Source: Nectonema munidae (lineage: Eukaryota > Nematomorpha > Nectonematoida > Nectonematidae). From it: DNA of 64,000 bases. The notes beneath the pieces are model-generated. The model did not search any database and had not been told where the DNA came from. It saw nothing but the letters and a program-made list of their open reading frames with translations. The stretch is taken from NCBI GenBank assembly GCA_030549495.1, contig JAUIRK010001031.1, forward strand, positions 310,001-374,000. Direction: 5' to 3'. Shown here one piece after another: positions 1 through 52,363 of the stretch. The translations under genes were made by a program, and so were the position numbers. The first letter of the stretch is position 1. Each line of letters starts with the position of its first letter.

Positions 1-471
1 CAGTGATCAGGTTTAAATAGGACATAAATTTATATGGAACATCCACCTATAAACTTAATAAGTTTTTTTGTTAATTGTAACTTATTCATGGGTAATGTAA
101 TATATTTGAATAGTGTTCAATCAAAAACAAACATGCGATATTTTATCATTAGGGTCATTTCTGTTTTTAAATCAAGTCTAATGAAAGTGTAAATTAGAAT
201 CTGCATAACTCTAGTCATAGATGAAATAAAAAAAACGTTCACTAAAGTTGTCTAAAGACAAATATTTAACATGAATGCGTTGATTTCTAGGTTCCCGATA
301 TAAAGTAAGCGATCAAATAAGAAAAAAAATTATAAATGTTAACGGAAAAATAAACACTATATAGTTTATATATAAAATAAAGCGTAATAAAAACCTAAAA
401 TCAATAAAAAGATTTAGCCTACGTGTTTTTCTTTCATATGAATCATCATATAACTATGCAAGTAGCTGAAA
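1..471. other. AT-rich stretch, no gene seen
   Basis: No coding region, RNA gene or clear repeat boundary is visible. The sequence is AT-rich and has stops in every frame. Confidence 0.5.
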
Positions 472-1424
472 AGAGTGACAAATTTAATAGTTACATGACA
501 AAAGAGTGACAAAAATTTTAAAGTCAAAAGAGTAACAAATCAAAAAAGTGGCAAAAAATAGCAAATTTACATTAAGTAAATAGATTTTAATATTGTTTTA
601 GAAAGTTTATCAAATTTTTAACAATAAGAACAAATTTCAGTTGGTGGTTAATTTTTATATATCAATTTTCATTTATATTTATTTTATAAAACTTACCTTT
701 TTATTGTATATAATTTAAAATTGTTAATTATTTACCATATATATATATTTATTTTAAAAAGGACTCCCTGAAAAAAATATGAAAATTCAAAAAGTGATAT
801 GACAAGATTGACAAAAAAATACCTAAATTAATAGGAGCGACAAATCAAAGGATTTACATAGCAAAAGATTGAGAAAAAATATCTGACAATTTTAATAGAA
901 AATTTCAACTCTAACAGTAACTAACTGAATATTTCTTTCATGCAGTGTTTAATTTTGTTCACATATATAATTCAATAATAATATAATTGATATAAAAAAC
1001 GACAACGATGACATGACAACAGAGTGCCAAAATATGGAAAATAAAATAAGTGATATCACAAAAGAGTGACAAAAATACCTAAATTCATTGGAGAGACAAA
1101 TCAAAAGAATTACATGACAAAAGAGAGACAAAAAATATCTGGAATATTTAATAGAACATTTCAACAATAATTGAATAACTAACTAACCGACAAATAACAA
1201 AGTGAAAAACTACTAACTAACTAGCTAAACAAACAGGATAAGTAACTAAGCCACCTAACTAACTTAAAAACTAAACAACTAATTAACTCACTAACTAACT
1301 TAACAACCAAATTAAGCAAGGAACTAATGAACAAAGTAACTCACTTTTGATTTGTCACTCCTTTGATTTGTCACTCTTTGAGCACGCAAATTCTATCACT
1401 CCTTTGATTTGTCACTCTTTTATA
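472..1424. repeat. MITE-like element with repeated AGTGACAAA motifs
   Basis: The motif AAAGAGTGACAAATC and variants recur on the + strand from about 472 to 1120 and in inverted form at 1346-1424, so the ends form a degenerate inverted repeat. Two roughly 100-bp direct copies lie at 808-907 and 1066-1167. A degenerate (CTAA)n tract fills about 1170-1340. No coding potential is seen. This looks like a non-autonomous DNA transposon with subterminal repeats; the exact ends and superfamily are not determined. Confidence 0.5.
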
Positions 1425-1439
1425 GTAACCCGTATCTAT

Positions 1440-2173
1440 CAGAGTCCAGCGGAGAGTGTATTTATAGGTCAAGATCGGGGAGATGCTCTTCACTCGGGGA
1501 ATGGGACGAGTCGGGGAACAATTTTCTCAATGATCAAATATAAAATTAATTCATGAAAAAAAAAGATGAAACAAACTTTTTTATTTAAGATAATTTTTAA
1601 ATGATTTATTATTTTGCCCAACAAAAATTAACTCTTCAATTTTTTCTGGATTCAAACTACTTCGTTTACTGTTTACAATATTTGAGAGTTGCTTACCGGT
1701 ATTATTTTATTAAGATATAATTCTGAAAATATACTATATTTCGATAGTCTTTTGTAATTTGTAATTTTTTTAAAACCTATAAGAATAATTAAGAAAATTA
1801 GATCAGAGGAAAAGGAGAAGCCATTTTGAAGAAAGATTAATCAGGAAAAGGAAAATAAGCTCAAACGAGTAGCCTTTTTTTTCGACAACGCACTGAATAG
1901 TGAAAAATTGGCGATTTCCATAGAAAAGTATGAGACCGTATGAGACGAAATAAATTTCAATATATTGAAATCAGGTTGAAAAGTAAATGATGTATATATT
2001 TACAAAAAGATAATGAAGATAAAGTTTTTGTAAATGACGTATATATTTGCAGAATATGGAGGATAAAATTTTCTATCAATTCCCGATACCGGGATTAAAA
2101 CCTTCCCCGCGGGGAACAGGGAGTCACTCCCGCGGAGGTTAATGTGAAATTTCGGGGTCCCCGCTGGGCTCTG
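1440..2173. mobile_element. Non-autonomous hAT element (MITE), 734 bp
   Basis: It begins CAGAGTCCAGCGGAGA, and the reverse complement of its end begins CAGAGCCCAGCGGGGA, so 14 of 16 terminal bases match. It is flanked by GTATCTAT on the left (1432-1439) and CTATCTAT on the right (2174-2181), a 7/8 match to an 8-bp target duplication as hAT elements make. The interior is AT-rich and non-coding. CAG-type ends plus the 8-bp duplication support hAT. Confidence 0.75.
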
Positions 2174-3070
2174 CTATCTATATATGTATTTGATTAGTTC
2201 TTCAGTGAAAAAGCTTGAAAATAGAAAGTGATGATCTTAAAGTTGAGAATCATTTAAAAAACTTGGAGAATGCACAACACTATTATCCTTTAAATTCTGT
2301 GTTAGACATTGATTGGACATACAAGGGATCCAAAATTATTATTGTATAGACACGACCAAGAGCATAGTGTCAACAAAGATAACCTTGAGTATCAGAAAAG
2401 GTATACATGTAGTTTGAAGCGTGAGTTATGAAAAAATTCAACAACTTGAAGATTTTGAAATCTTACTATCAAATACAAAAAGAATTTCACAAAGCTTTAT
2501 TATAATCAACCTAAATCGCTATAATCAAAGGTTTTCCCATTCTTTGCATTCTTTCAGAGGGAAACGTTGAAAATTGATGGAATATATGCCAAATTGTTTA
2601 TATTTCAAAAACCAAGCATTTAATAATATTCACGTGCAATACCAAACTATCTGTATGAAATGCTCGTTGCTAGTTTCTTTGATATGTTTTATAATGCATC
2701 GTGGCCGAAGCAAAGCAGATGGCGCAATGAAATTGATTGTCAGTCAATTGAATGCACAAAATATCTTTTTTTTGAGGTAGTAGGGTTTAGACTATTTATC
2801 ATAAAATGTGATATACTAAATTTATCATGTATTTCTAGAAAGCTCTGCAATGAAATGAGAAAGAAAAAAAATTAGTCCAGAACCTCTTCAAGGTTTTACC
2901 CCTCTCATTGTGTAAACCTGCACCAACTGAAATTTTTCCGCCCATGATATCAGAAATTGAATCTTCTTCAGCTGTGCCACTTTTTCGAATTTTTTTCTAA
3001 TATTTTCTATCGTGAAAAGTTGTTATTTAAAAGTTTAAACTAACTTATCCCGTTTTTATCAAAACGTAAA
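2174..3070. other. Stretch without recognised gene
   Basis: Short open frames near 2574-2875 resemble no family I know and overlap each other in two frames. Nothing else is supported. Confidence 0.4.
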
Positions 3071-3074
3071 GTGG

Positions 3075-3235
3075 TTTATTGGCTGCGAGGTTAAACGGTT
3101 AGAAGCGCTGCTATCGATCTGAAGTTCCGGGTTTAAGCCTCGCTTCTGCTAGATTATCCATAGCTCGATGTTAGCTGCAAATTAGTACTTTTTTCGATGA
3201 AAATACCACACCACATTTAACCTTTATCATAAAGA
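3075..3235 (+). repeat. tRNA-derived SINE, copy 1
   Basis: The head resembles a tRNA gene: an A-box-like segment around GGTTAAACGGTTAGAAGCG and a B-box-like GGGTTTAAGCC about 45 bp later. The body then carries TCGATGAAAATA followed by an ACATTTAACCTT segment, shared with the copy at 19060. That sharing places it in the same family. Confidence 0.6.
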
Positions 3236-3375
3236 TTCAAATGCAAAGTTACTACATTGTTTAATTGCTACATTGTTTTTATAATTTCATTTCATATGAG
3301 CTTATTTTTTAAAATGTGTGTACTTTCACCAACCAAAAACTCAACTATAAAAAAACAGGAGGGGGGGGGGGGTTA

Positions 3376-6243
3376 ACTATATAAGAACTTTATAATTTAA
3401 AGCTTTAAATATTTATCCGTATTAAATACTGTAACCAAGCTCATCGATAAGGGGGAGGGGCAAGAGAGCGAGACCCCTTGGGGTTTATTGTGCCCATCTG
3501 AAACTCCTATGAAATATATAAATATATACACTCTCTTATATTCCCGGCCCCATTAAAATCAGTTTTGACCTTCCTCTTAATTAGTCCACCTCAACCTCCA
3601 CCCCTCCCCCTGTAGTTGAAATGGGCGACGGGGCTAATTTAAACAATCAAGTCTTTTATTCTAGAAGTCAAATATATAGCATCTTTATCATTAGATATTC
3701 GTTTTATTTTATGTTGTAGTTATTTTATCAAGATTTCTTAGAATAGCTGGTAATGTTTTTACAATTTGCTTAAAATTTTTGTTAATAAAACTTAGTACAA
3801 ATAATATCATTTTCATGTAATTTTTAGCGTATAACTTAGTGATTGGAATAGCTAATTTATATAAATTTAAGTTTTTCGAATATTTCTTCCAATAATTTTA
3901 AACCTTAAATTTCTATTTAAAATGGTCACATTTAAATTCACGGCCATATCACCTGTCAATTCATTTATAGACCCATATTAAAATAAATTTCCAAACAATT
4001 CACTTTATTCACTGAATATATGTGTAGGTATAATATGAAGATTATATAAGATGATTCTTTGTTTTCTGTGTTACTAATCAAGCTTGGTAAGATTTCGTTG
4101 CTAAAAATTTTAAAATTTAATTTTACGCAACAATGCATTTCAGTACAGAGAATCCACCTAACCAATTCATTTTATATGAACAAGGCTTCTTGACAATTAG
4201 TGAGATGAGAGGCTGAGAAATATCTTTTAGCTCCTAATCTGCATCGGATAGTGGGGTTGTCGAATAATCTGCTGTCAGATAAACGAGGTTTGACTGTATT
4301 ACCAATGAGTCCTCTAATACAACTCTTTCCATATCGTCTTTAGAAGACAAATGCATGTTTAACCTTCGAACACCAAATATAAAATCAATTCAACCAAAAA
4401 TTCAGCTCCCTAAAGATATACATAAGAGATCATTTTTAGTCATGGTATAAAACCTTCATTTGGTTAGAGTATAGCATATCTTATAGACTATACAGATAGT
4501 CTGTGACCATCAGTTTCAATAACTGGTAAATGGCAATAAGGAGGGATAAAGACTTAATTTCATCCGATGAGTAGTAATCTATCATATATAAATGATTTTG
4601 TTCCCTTGTTGAGTTTGAAGAGTTATAATTTTTTAATAGTTCGGGGTCTCATTTAAAAAAAATAAATTAACATAAACTGCTGTACTAAAAAATCGACACA
4701 ATTGTTTATTCAAAAATTGTCTGAAAAATCCAAATCTCAATGGGATGGATGGCATCTGCTTTATCTAAACCAGTTTGTTTAAATTTGGCTGTTTTAGCCA
4801 ATGCAACTTTCATAATAAACTGTTCTTTAATTAAGAAGTATTCTGAGGCCAAATTACTAATCGAGATTATAAACGGGTTTTTGATATTTTGATAGAATTT
4901 TTCAAATTTTTGTAAATTAAGAAAATAAATGGAAATTCTTGGCATGCTACACGGTGTTTTATGGCGTCCAGGGCATCTTTATTAATGAAAATCTTAATTT
5001 CATCAACAAATATGTTCGAAAATCGAGCAAAATTTTTCTTGTTAAAGAATGCAATTATTCCAGCTTCATTTCAAAAGCTCTTATTTTTTTTATTACAATG
5101 TAGTACTCTGATCTCTTTTCCTTGCAGCGCAAGATTAAAGGAATTCATATATTCAAATATATTCACTAAAAACGATAGAAATATACGAAAACGAACGTCA
5201 GAAAATTCTTCATGCATGTCTAGTTTGCCTTCCAGAAATTGTTGATTTCTTTCCATAGTATCGCTTGGAAAATTTTCATTTAAAAAGCCACCTCATGTTT
5301 GAGTGGAGAAAGAGTTTTTCAAATTGAAAACAAACAAAATTTGGAGCATTTGCTTTATGAAATACATTGTTTTAATGACTTCATTGAAAACATTTTTCAA
5401 CTCATAGGGTATGGTTTTATGGCTCGGCGCACTGGGTACCAATTACACCTGGAGATTTTTGCTTAGCCAGATATCGACTTAAAAAAATTTTATCACTTTG
5501 CCAAATGTTTCTTTTGCAGTTGTTCTATTACTGAGTTTCGCAAAATAAAACATTGTCTAGCAGGTTTTATTTTGCCATATACATATTGTACGTAAACAAA
5601 AGGCTGAGACAAGGTTGCAGCATTCATTGCTTCATCAAACTGAGTAAAAAAGTTGAAAATCGAATTCCGAATCAATAAAACCACGTGACAAGTCATCGGA
5701 TATCTCTCCTAATAGCCTTCTAACGGTATCGTTTGACAGGATGATTGAATCTTAGCACAATCAATATATCTTTGCAGCAAGTTTTTTTTAGCAACTCTTC
5801 TCCTATGGTGTGGGATTTTTTGACAACAGATATTTTTTGAAACTTTTCAAACCATACTTTACTATTTTGGAAAAACATTCCTATGTTATTTATCAAACAT
5901 AAATTTGTGCAATCGTTCAGCCAATTATTTTGTTTACCCAACTCGAGTGCTTCACTATTAGCGCAAGCTTCCCATATTCAGCATGAATTCAGAACACAAA
6001 GGACACTTATGTTCCTCTTCCCCACCAGATGTTAATGGAGAAAAACGAAATTTCAACTGTGAGTCGTCATGTTTCATTTTTTTAGCCACTAAGAAAAATG
6101 CACATTTACAAATTAGGCCTCAAAAGCAATAAAAAAAATAGTAAGTTTTTTTTATAGTAATAAAAAAAACGATTCACTCAATGTCCCCTTCTCGATCCCC
6201 ATGGAACTTTTTCGCCGCACGAAGACTGCCGTTTGAAAACCAC
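3376..6243 (-). mobile_element. Decayed hAT transposon, ZBED5/FAM200-like, copy 1
   Basis: The - strand carries pieces of a hAT transposase from about 6077 down to 4706, followed by a roughly 1.3 kb 3' non-coding part. The sequence 6225-6243 reads, on the - strand, GTGGTTTTCAAAC, which resembles a hAT end. Part of it, 3376-5345, is an inverted duplicate of 39221-41230. A G-run at 3359-3372 marks the abrupt end of the shared sequence. Confidence 0.7.
4706..6077 (-). pseudogene. hAT transposase, ZBED5/FAM200-like, broken
   Basis: Reading from 6077 on the - strand, the first segment has a short zinc-finger-like KCPLC motif. Next comes KKSHTIGEEL (5720-5941), the usual N-terminal core of ZBED5/FAM200/SCAND3-type transposases. 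Then follow segments with AATLSQPFVYVQYVYG (near 5493-5650) and FLSFLVNIFEYMNSFNLALQGKEI (in two parts, 5071-5256), matching the family's 'LN..LQGK' region. A last piece at 4706-4945 precedes a stop. The segments lie in different frames with stops between them, so it cannot encode a working enzyme as it stands. I recognised the family by motif memory, not by search. Confidence 0.7.
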
Positions 6244-6965
6244 GAAGTTAGAACGTTGATGCAATCAGAATTACAAACAAGGTAATTTTACTTCATAAAA
6301 TCTGTGCAGTTGTGGGGGGGGGGGGGGGGATTGAGATCTTACAGTGCAAGTATAATGTCGTGTAATAATGGTGGTGTGTTCATTGGAAAAAAAATCTTTT
6401 ATAATAAATTTTGAAAATTATAAAAAAAAAAGGATGGATATGGAAAGTCACTAAAATCCACTTCCCACGAATTCAGCATATTCGCAAGAATGGATTCAAT
6501 GTGTGTGCGTATGCGTATAGATAAAATAAAGTATCTTATGTATGTGTTTGAAGAATAGCGTGAAAGGATAGTATCTTATGTATGTGTTTGAGAAAGTATG
6601 AGTGAGGAGAGGAGTATTCTTCTCTATGCTGCTGCTGACATTGAATATTTTTATATCAGAGAAATTTTTCAATAGCAATCTCAAGCGCTAGGCGCCTTTA
6701 TGTTACGAACATGAAGTATATCATCATACTTTAGTTGTAATAATTCATTGATTTTCAATGGACATTATTATCTTTCTTCCATGTGTGCTTCTTATTCTTC
6801 CATTCCTCACACCATTTTTTGATCTCGCATCTGTAGTGTGCGTGTGATTTATTATTCTGTTTATTTGTCACGTATGCACAGCAGTTTAGTACGCTCATTC
6901 AGTTTATATGTAGTTGCTATACTTTTCCCATCCCTCATACGTTCTAGAAGAGAGAATTTTTCGTT
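6244..6965 (+). other. Upstream flank of the kinase gene
   Basis: Holds a 17-bp G-run near 6314-6330, a TG-rich stretch near 6498-6515, and a direct repeat of about 22 bp (around 6528 and 6570) containing AGTATCTTATGTATGTG. The promoter of the ALK-like gene should lie here or farther upstream if there is a non-coding first exon. I see no decisive TATA box or initiator. Confidence 0.35.
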
Positions 6966-47819
<40,854 letters not shown>

Positions 47820-48372
47820 AAATATATTTCCTTCCATATTTGTTTTGCCATGTTTGTATATAAAATTACATTATTTACTTCTTTTTACTTCTTCATATTA
47901 CTTATGCAACGTTTATTCGGGGTTGTACTGCAAAAATAACTTGATTATAATTAATTTTTATATAAAACACTTCTAGGTTTAAACGTGGTTAACATGGAAT
48001 GTTATGCTTTAATATGTAAAGAGAGAGCCTCTCTAAGTCCTCTTCTGAGGACTCGCCCTTTGTTACGCTATGCCTACGGGCATACGCGTCCTTACTTTGC
48101 GTGAGCTTCCTATGCTGGACATCAACCCTACGCCTAACAACGAACATCGTGACCGTTTGAAGAGTTTTCCTTTCCCATCGATTATCGTGACATGGGCGCC
48201 CTATTGTTGCTTGCTTCGGGGGACCACGTTTGACCTGTGACTCCATCAGTCATTGCTTTCAGGAATATGATAATCACAAACTCTGCGGGGAAGAACGCTT
48301 TTGCTAAAAATGTTACCCCTTTTTTAAAATATGTTACGACAAAATTCTTCTAAGCTGACTTAGTTCTAGACT
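47820..48372. other. 3' flank of the kinase gene
   Basis: Contains a less AT-rich patch (about 48020-48250) with a - strand frame of 85 codons that I do not recognise. No terminator or polyadenylation site other than the AATAAA at 47815 is evident. Confidence 0.35.
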
Positions 48373-48955
48373 AATTGAAAAGAGAACGTGTGATCAAAGG
48401 AAATAATTAAAAAAAATATGTATCTTAACTAAATAGAAGATCTACCATTTTCTTAGGAAGTGGTGTAATGATCTAATATTAGGTGCTTCAAAAAAGATTT
48501 TGACAGTGAAAAAGAAAGTTTTCTCTTTAAAATGAAAAATATTTAAATCTATAGCTTATCATATAGGACTAGAATTATCATTTAACTAAGATGGGTAGAA
48601 AATTTAAAATTTAGAATAGGTCAGATTTATCAAAAGATATTTTTTAATTTAAATTGAATTTGTCCATCTTTTTCCTTTTGCGTGAAAGAGAGAATCTTTT
48701 AGATGAAGAAGGTGGACTAGACAACTTTATTGTAATTGAACAATAAACATAACGAATGATCCATCAGAAAAAAACCTTTGAACTAAGATTGTTTGACAAA
48801 TATTTAGGCCTGCTAATAAAACACACGATATTGATAAAAAAAAGCCTAAGATCATGAAGAAGATTCTTTAATCAGAATGTTTTGAGAAAGAAAAAATCTA
48901 TTCAAAATAAATTCTATAAGAATTTTTTCAAACACACATTGAAGAAAGTAAATAA
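48373..48955 (+). mobile_element. Partial third copy of the piggyBac-like element core
   Basis: Matches the unique core of copy A (about 13037-13625) in the same orientation with small differences; the match begins at CTAATTGAAAAGAGAAC and ends at CACACATTGAAGAA. Neither tandem array nor terminal repeat is present here. Confidence 0.8.
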
Positions 48956-48984
48956 ACTTATTTTTATTAAAAAGTTTAAGAGTT

Positions 48985-49110
48985 TCTTTGTGTAAAAATT
49001 AAGTAAGGGTAGTTTGTCTACTTTATTCTATTTAAATATAATTCTTCAATTATTTAATTATAATTCTTTGTGTAAAAAATTAAGTAAGCGTAGTTTGTCT
49101 ACTTTATATA
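48985..49110 (+). repeat. Short direct repeat, two copies
   Basis: TTCTTTGTGTAAAAA followed by TTAAGTAAG.GTAGTTTGTC occurs at about 48993-49026 and again at 49067-49101. Confidence 0.7.
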
Positions 49111-49873
49111 ATTATTTAAATAAAAAGTTCTCTTTTGTGTTATCCAATTTGTTCTTCCAGGCGAAATCTTGTAACAATATTGCTATCTGAGAACATTGTA
49201 CAAAAAAGCTCATTGAGCTGATCACATGATCTGAATGAGAATTAATAACCAATAAAAATAACATGTTTTTAATTTGGTTCGACAAAAAATTAAAAACTTT
49301 TTCCAGATCAAATTTATGTTTTTCCACAAAGGAGCCAACGTAATTTTTGTTGTTTTTAAGGGAATTTTCAATATGCAGCTTTCTATACCACATTGCCCAT
49401 TTGCTGTCATTGTTTTTTGGACGTTTAAGGATAAAAAAAATAAAAAAGGACTTAACATATGATTTGTGAGCCAAGATTTAGATATTAGTGTCAACTTTCA
49501 TTTTCTAATAAATCTTATTATTTAAAGTTTGTGTAAAAGAAGTTAAAGTTATTAGGTCAAGATATGTCAACATTTTTGCAAGTTATTTGGAAATCGTAAA
49601 AAATTAAGAAGATAAACAAAGTGCAAGTTTTTAACAGTTTTGAAATCGTTCTTATATACTTAGTCAAATTTTCTTCTTTTCCATTATGAAACATAAATAG
49701 ATACAACTCAAAGTCGCAAAATTATATATATATAGGTCGAGTCATTAATGTTAAAAATATACATAAGTCGAGTAGCAATCTCAAAAATGACATTAGGGAA
49801 GTCGGAGTAGCCAAATATTTTTCCAACTCCACAAAATCAATAATAGTTGCTTGCCAAAGTAATAACTTCGCTA

Positions 49874-50110
49874 TCATCCCATTTTAAGCAGAACACAACC
49901 GTTAGAGAGATGATCCAAATACATCAAAGGAGCCTTTGATGTTCTATTCTTTCTCAAAAGGAGATTACTCGTAAAAAAACGATCAAAGAATATTACATGA
50001 TTATTCGGCTTCTTCAATGCTTCAAGCATTGATTTCACTACTTGAAGCCCAAGTGGCAAAGACCTTGCGCTATCTTTACTACGATATACAGAAAATTGTA
50101 CTGGAAACCG
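49874..50110 (-). pseudogene. piggyBac transposase fragment
   Basis: On the - strand: VVKSMLEALKKPNNHVIFFDRFFTSNLLL matches the piggyBac DDE region ('HV.FFDNFFTS..LL', with the second catalytic Asp). The following RKNRTSKAPL corresponds to the 'R.NR' block that normally comes some 15 residues later, so part is missing. A separate - strand frame at 49112-49494 may be another part but I could not align it. It lies 0.9 kb from the piggyBac-like core at 48373. Confidence 0.65.
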
Positions 50111-50129
50111 TCATTACTCCACAGCATCC

Positions 50130-50790
50130 ACACTCCATACCCAAATATTGTTTACATTGTTAGTTATATTATTGTTTATTTGAATTTTAATTCTTTAGCA
50201 TGGCTAAAAACTCTTGATTGAATGAATTTTTATTGTCAGTAATACGAAAATGACAATTTAAACTGGTTCTAAACATGGTTTTAGATGTAAATTGGAACAA
50301 ATTGCAAGTCATTAATAGACCAACAATCTTTTTCAGGGCGTATTACATGAATAGCCAGTGTAGTAGTCAAGAAAATTACAAAATTTCAAGAGGCTCTTTG
50401 TCAACATAATCATTTACAACTTTATTTGGAAAAGCATAATGGGTTTACTAAAAGGATAAATTCTCTTTCTTTCTCAGTGAATCAATCTACTTGAAGCTTT
50501 ACTTTCAATTTCTTCATTCGTTTCTACCTCCAACGCATCACATATGTCTTTCAGCAACGTTTCTTCAAGCTAAAAATTTAGGTGGACAAAATTAATACTA
50601 AATTTAAGTCAGTAAATTAGATTCTTCACTTTGTCATTAAAACTCGTAATTTTTCTTACCCAACATTTTAAAATGACTTTTTTCTAAATAGTTGGGTATG
50701 CCTTCAAATTATGTGATTGGTAAAAGTTAATGCATAAAATATAGCCAAAGATTAAATTGATTACTTTTAGAAATATCATAAAATAATATT
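50130..50790. other. Stretch without recognised gene
   Basis: AT-rich; nothing supported. Confidence 0.4.
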
Positions 50791-50792
50791 TT

Positions 50793-50875
50793 AAGAAAGC
50801 TTGATGTGGGATCAAACCCAAGACGTTGAGTTATCGAAACCCAGTATCTAACCAACCGTACTCCCGCCCCTAAAA
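50793..50875 (-). repeat. tRNA-derived SINE, copy 4
   Basis: On the - strand: GGGGCGGGAGTACGGTTGG (A-box region GGTTGGTTAGATACTGG), TTTCGATAACTCAACGTC, then a B-box-like GGGTTTGATCCCACATCAAG. This is the most complete head region of the family in the window. Confidence 0.75.
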
Positions 50876-51730
50876 CTCATCTCATCAAAACTAAGGTTAA
50901 ATACGTTAATTTTGCAATTCCAATATAAGTTAGTGAATCATTTTAAATTGAGATATCATTCGTAAATGTCTGCTATTAGTAGAGTAAGTAAGTCACATTT
51001 TTCAAAATTCTCATAATTCATTGATTGGAAAATTTTAAATTAATTGATTGGAAAATAATCACTATAAGAAAATTATCTTGATTTTTCACGTTGTGTTTTT
51101 ACTTGAGAAGCTCTCCTTTTCTTCTAGAAAATTAGATTTTCTTTTTAGCATAGCAGGCTAGAAGCTGATACACTTTTGTGTCAAATTTTAAATTTTGATT
51201 TTATTTTCTATGTTAATTCTCGATCTGATAAGAATATACGGTATCTGATCAAAATGTATGAGACCCAAGCGTTAAGGTTAGTATTAGAATTTTTTGGAAA
51301 TTAGTTTGGAAAATTTTGGTTTCGGACGTTTCAGCCAAAAAACTAATAATCAGTATCACATATAGTTATATATATTTATAAGCGTATGGAGTTTGGAATA
51401 ATGATTTTTAGATGATAATGCACCATTTATTAATTGGAAGCCTTTTCCTTGAAAAAACTGAGAGAAACACCATTACTTACTATCATTTTCAACATCCCAT
51501 TTCAAAATCTTTTTTCGAAACCATGACGCTTTCAGATATTTCATTTTTCACAAAATAATTTACAAGCTTAATCTTTGTTTTTTTAGATGACTTTTCTTCA
51601 ACTAACATAAAAATCATCTTATGATGCCTCTGAAGATGTCGGTTTAAATAGAATGAAGAACTTACAAAAAAATTTTAAGTAATATTCTTGTTTGAAAAAA
51701 ATTTCGAAATTTTTATTAAAAATTAAAATT
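50876..51730. other. Stretch without recognised gene
   Basis: AT-rich; nothing supported. Confidence 0.4.
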
Positions 51731-51833
51731 TTAAACCTTTAAGACCGAGAGGACATATAATTCATGTACGTTCATAAAAATTCTCATTTAAAAAAAAATT
51801 CAAGTTTGAAAATTAGAAAACCCAAAGGGTTAA
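51731..51833. mobile_element. Small TTAA-flanked MITE, about 100 bp
   Basis: TTAA at 51731-51734 then ACCTTTAAGACCGAG; at the other end CCCAAAGGG then TTAA at 51830-51833. The left end resembles that of the 7708 MITE (CCCATTTAAGACCAA). Ends are diverged. Confidence 0.5.
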
Positions 51834-52244
51834 AGAATAAATCTTTTACTAACCCTAAACGCTTTTTTTTTATTTTTGTTTACTTTTTTTCTATGGATTT
51901 TGCTAGTTAAATATTACCAGTAATAAGTGTGCATTATTTCAGAAGCACATAAATTCAAAATTTAAAAGAAAAAAAGAGAAAATAAAAATAATTCTCTGCT
52001 TGAAAACTTCATAAATATTCAAGCCTTCATGTTATGAAATTTCAAAAGATAGTGTATGTCTAGCAGTAGTTCATCAAATTATACCGGATATATATGTCAC
52101 TCCATCTTAAGTGGTGTTGCCAACACTGAAAAGAGACGCATAAAGTTTTGACAGTCCATATGATTTTTTGATTAATTGTACTCACGTGTCTTCTTATTTT
52201 TGTTTTAAAATAAGGAAACTTTTTAAAAAAATGTTTTTTTAAGT

Positions 52245-52363
52245 TTAACCGGTTATCGACCACTATTGACTTTACAAAAATGTGAATCGTCTGCGTTTAT
52301 TAAAGCTTTTTAATACAAATCTGCTTTATACTAGAGATCGTCTGATTATTCTGGTTGGGTTAA
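52245..52363. mobile_element. Small TTAA-flanked MITE, about 111 bp
   Basis: TTAA at 52245-52248, then CCGGTTATCGACCA; the other end reads GGTTGGG then TTAA at 52360-52363. The interior has GTCTGCG and GATCGTCTGA segments like the AGCAGACGA repeats of the 7708 MITE, so the two are probably related. Confidence 0.55.

Noticed and set aside
949-1167. 72-codon open frame with hydrophobic repeats
   Set aside because: It is the translation of the AGTGACAAA-type repeats on the other strand.
1190-1340. CRISPR-like or satellite array
   Set aside because: It is a degenerate CTAA-type microsatellite; there are no regular spacers and the genome is eukaryotic.
3359-3372. G-runs (also at 6314, 7341, 7590, 14470, 18147) as regulatory quadruplexes
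   Set aside because: They recur inside or at the edges of transposons and show no consistent position relative to the host gene.
6498-6684. Promoter of the receptor gene in the TG-rich stretch
   Set aside because: Only low-complexity sequence is seen; no core promoter element could be tied to a start site.
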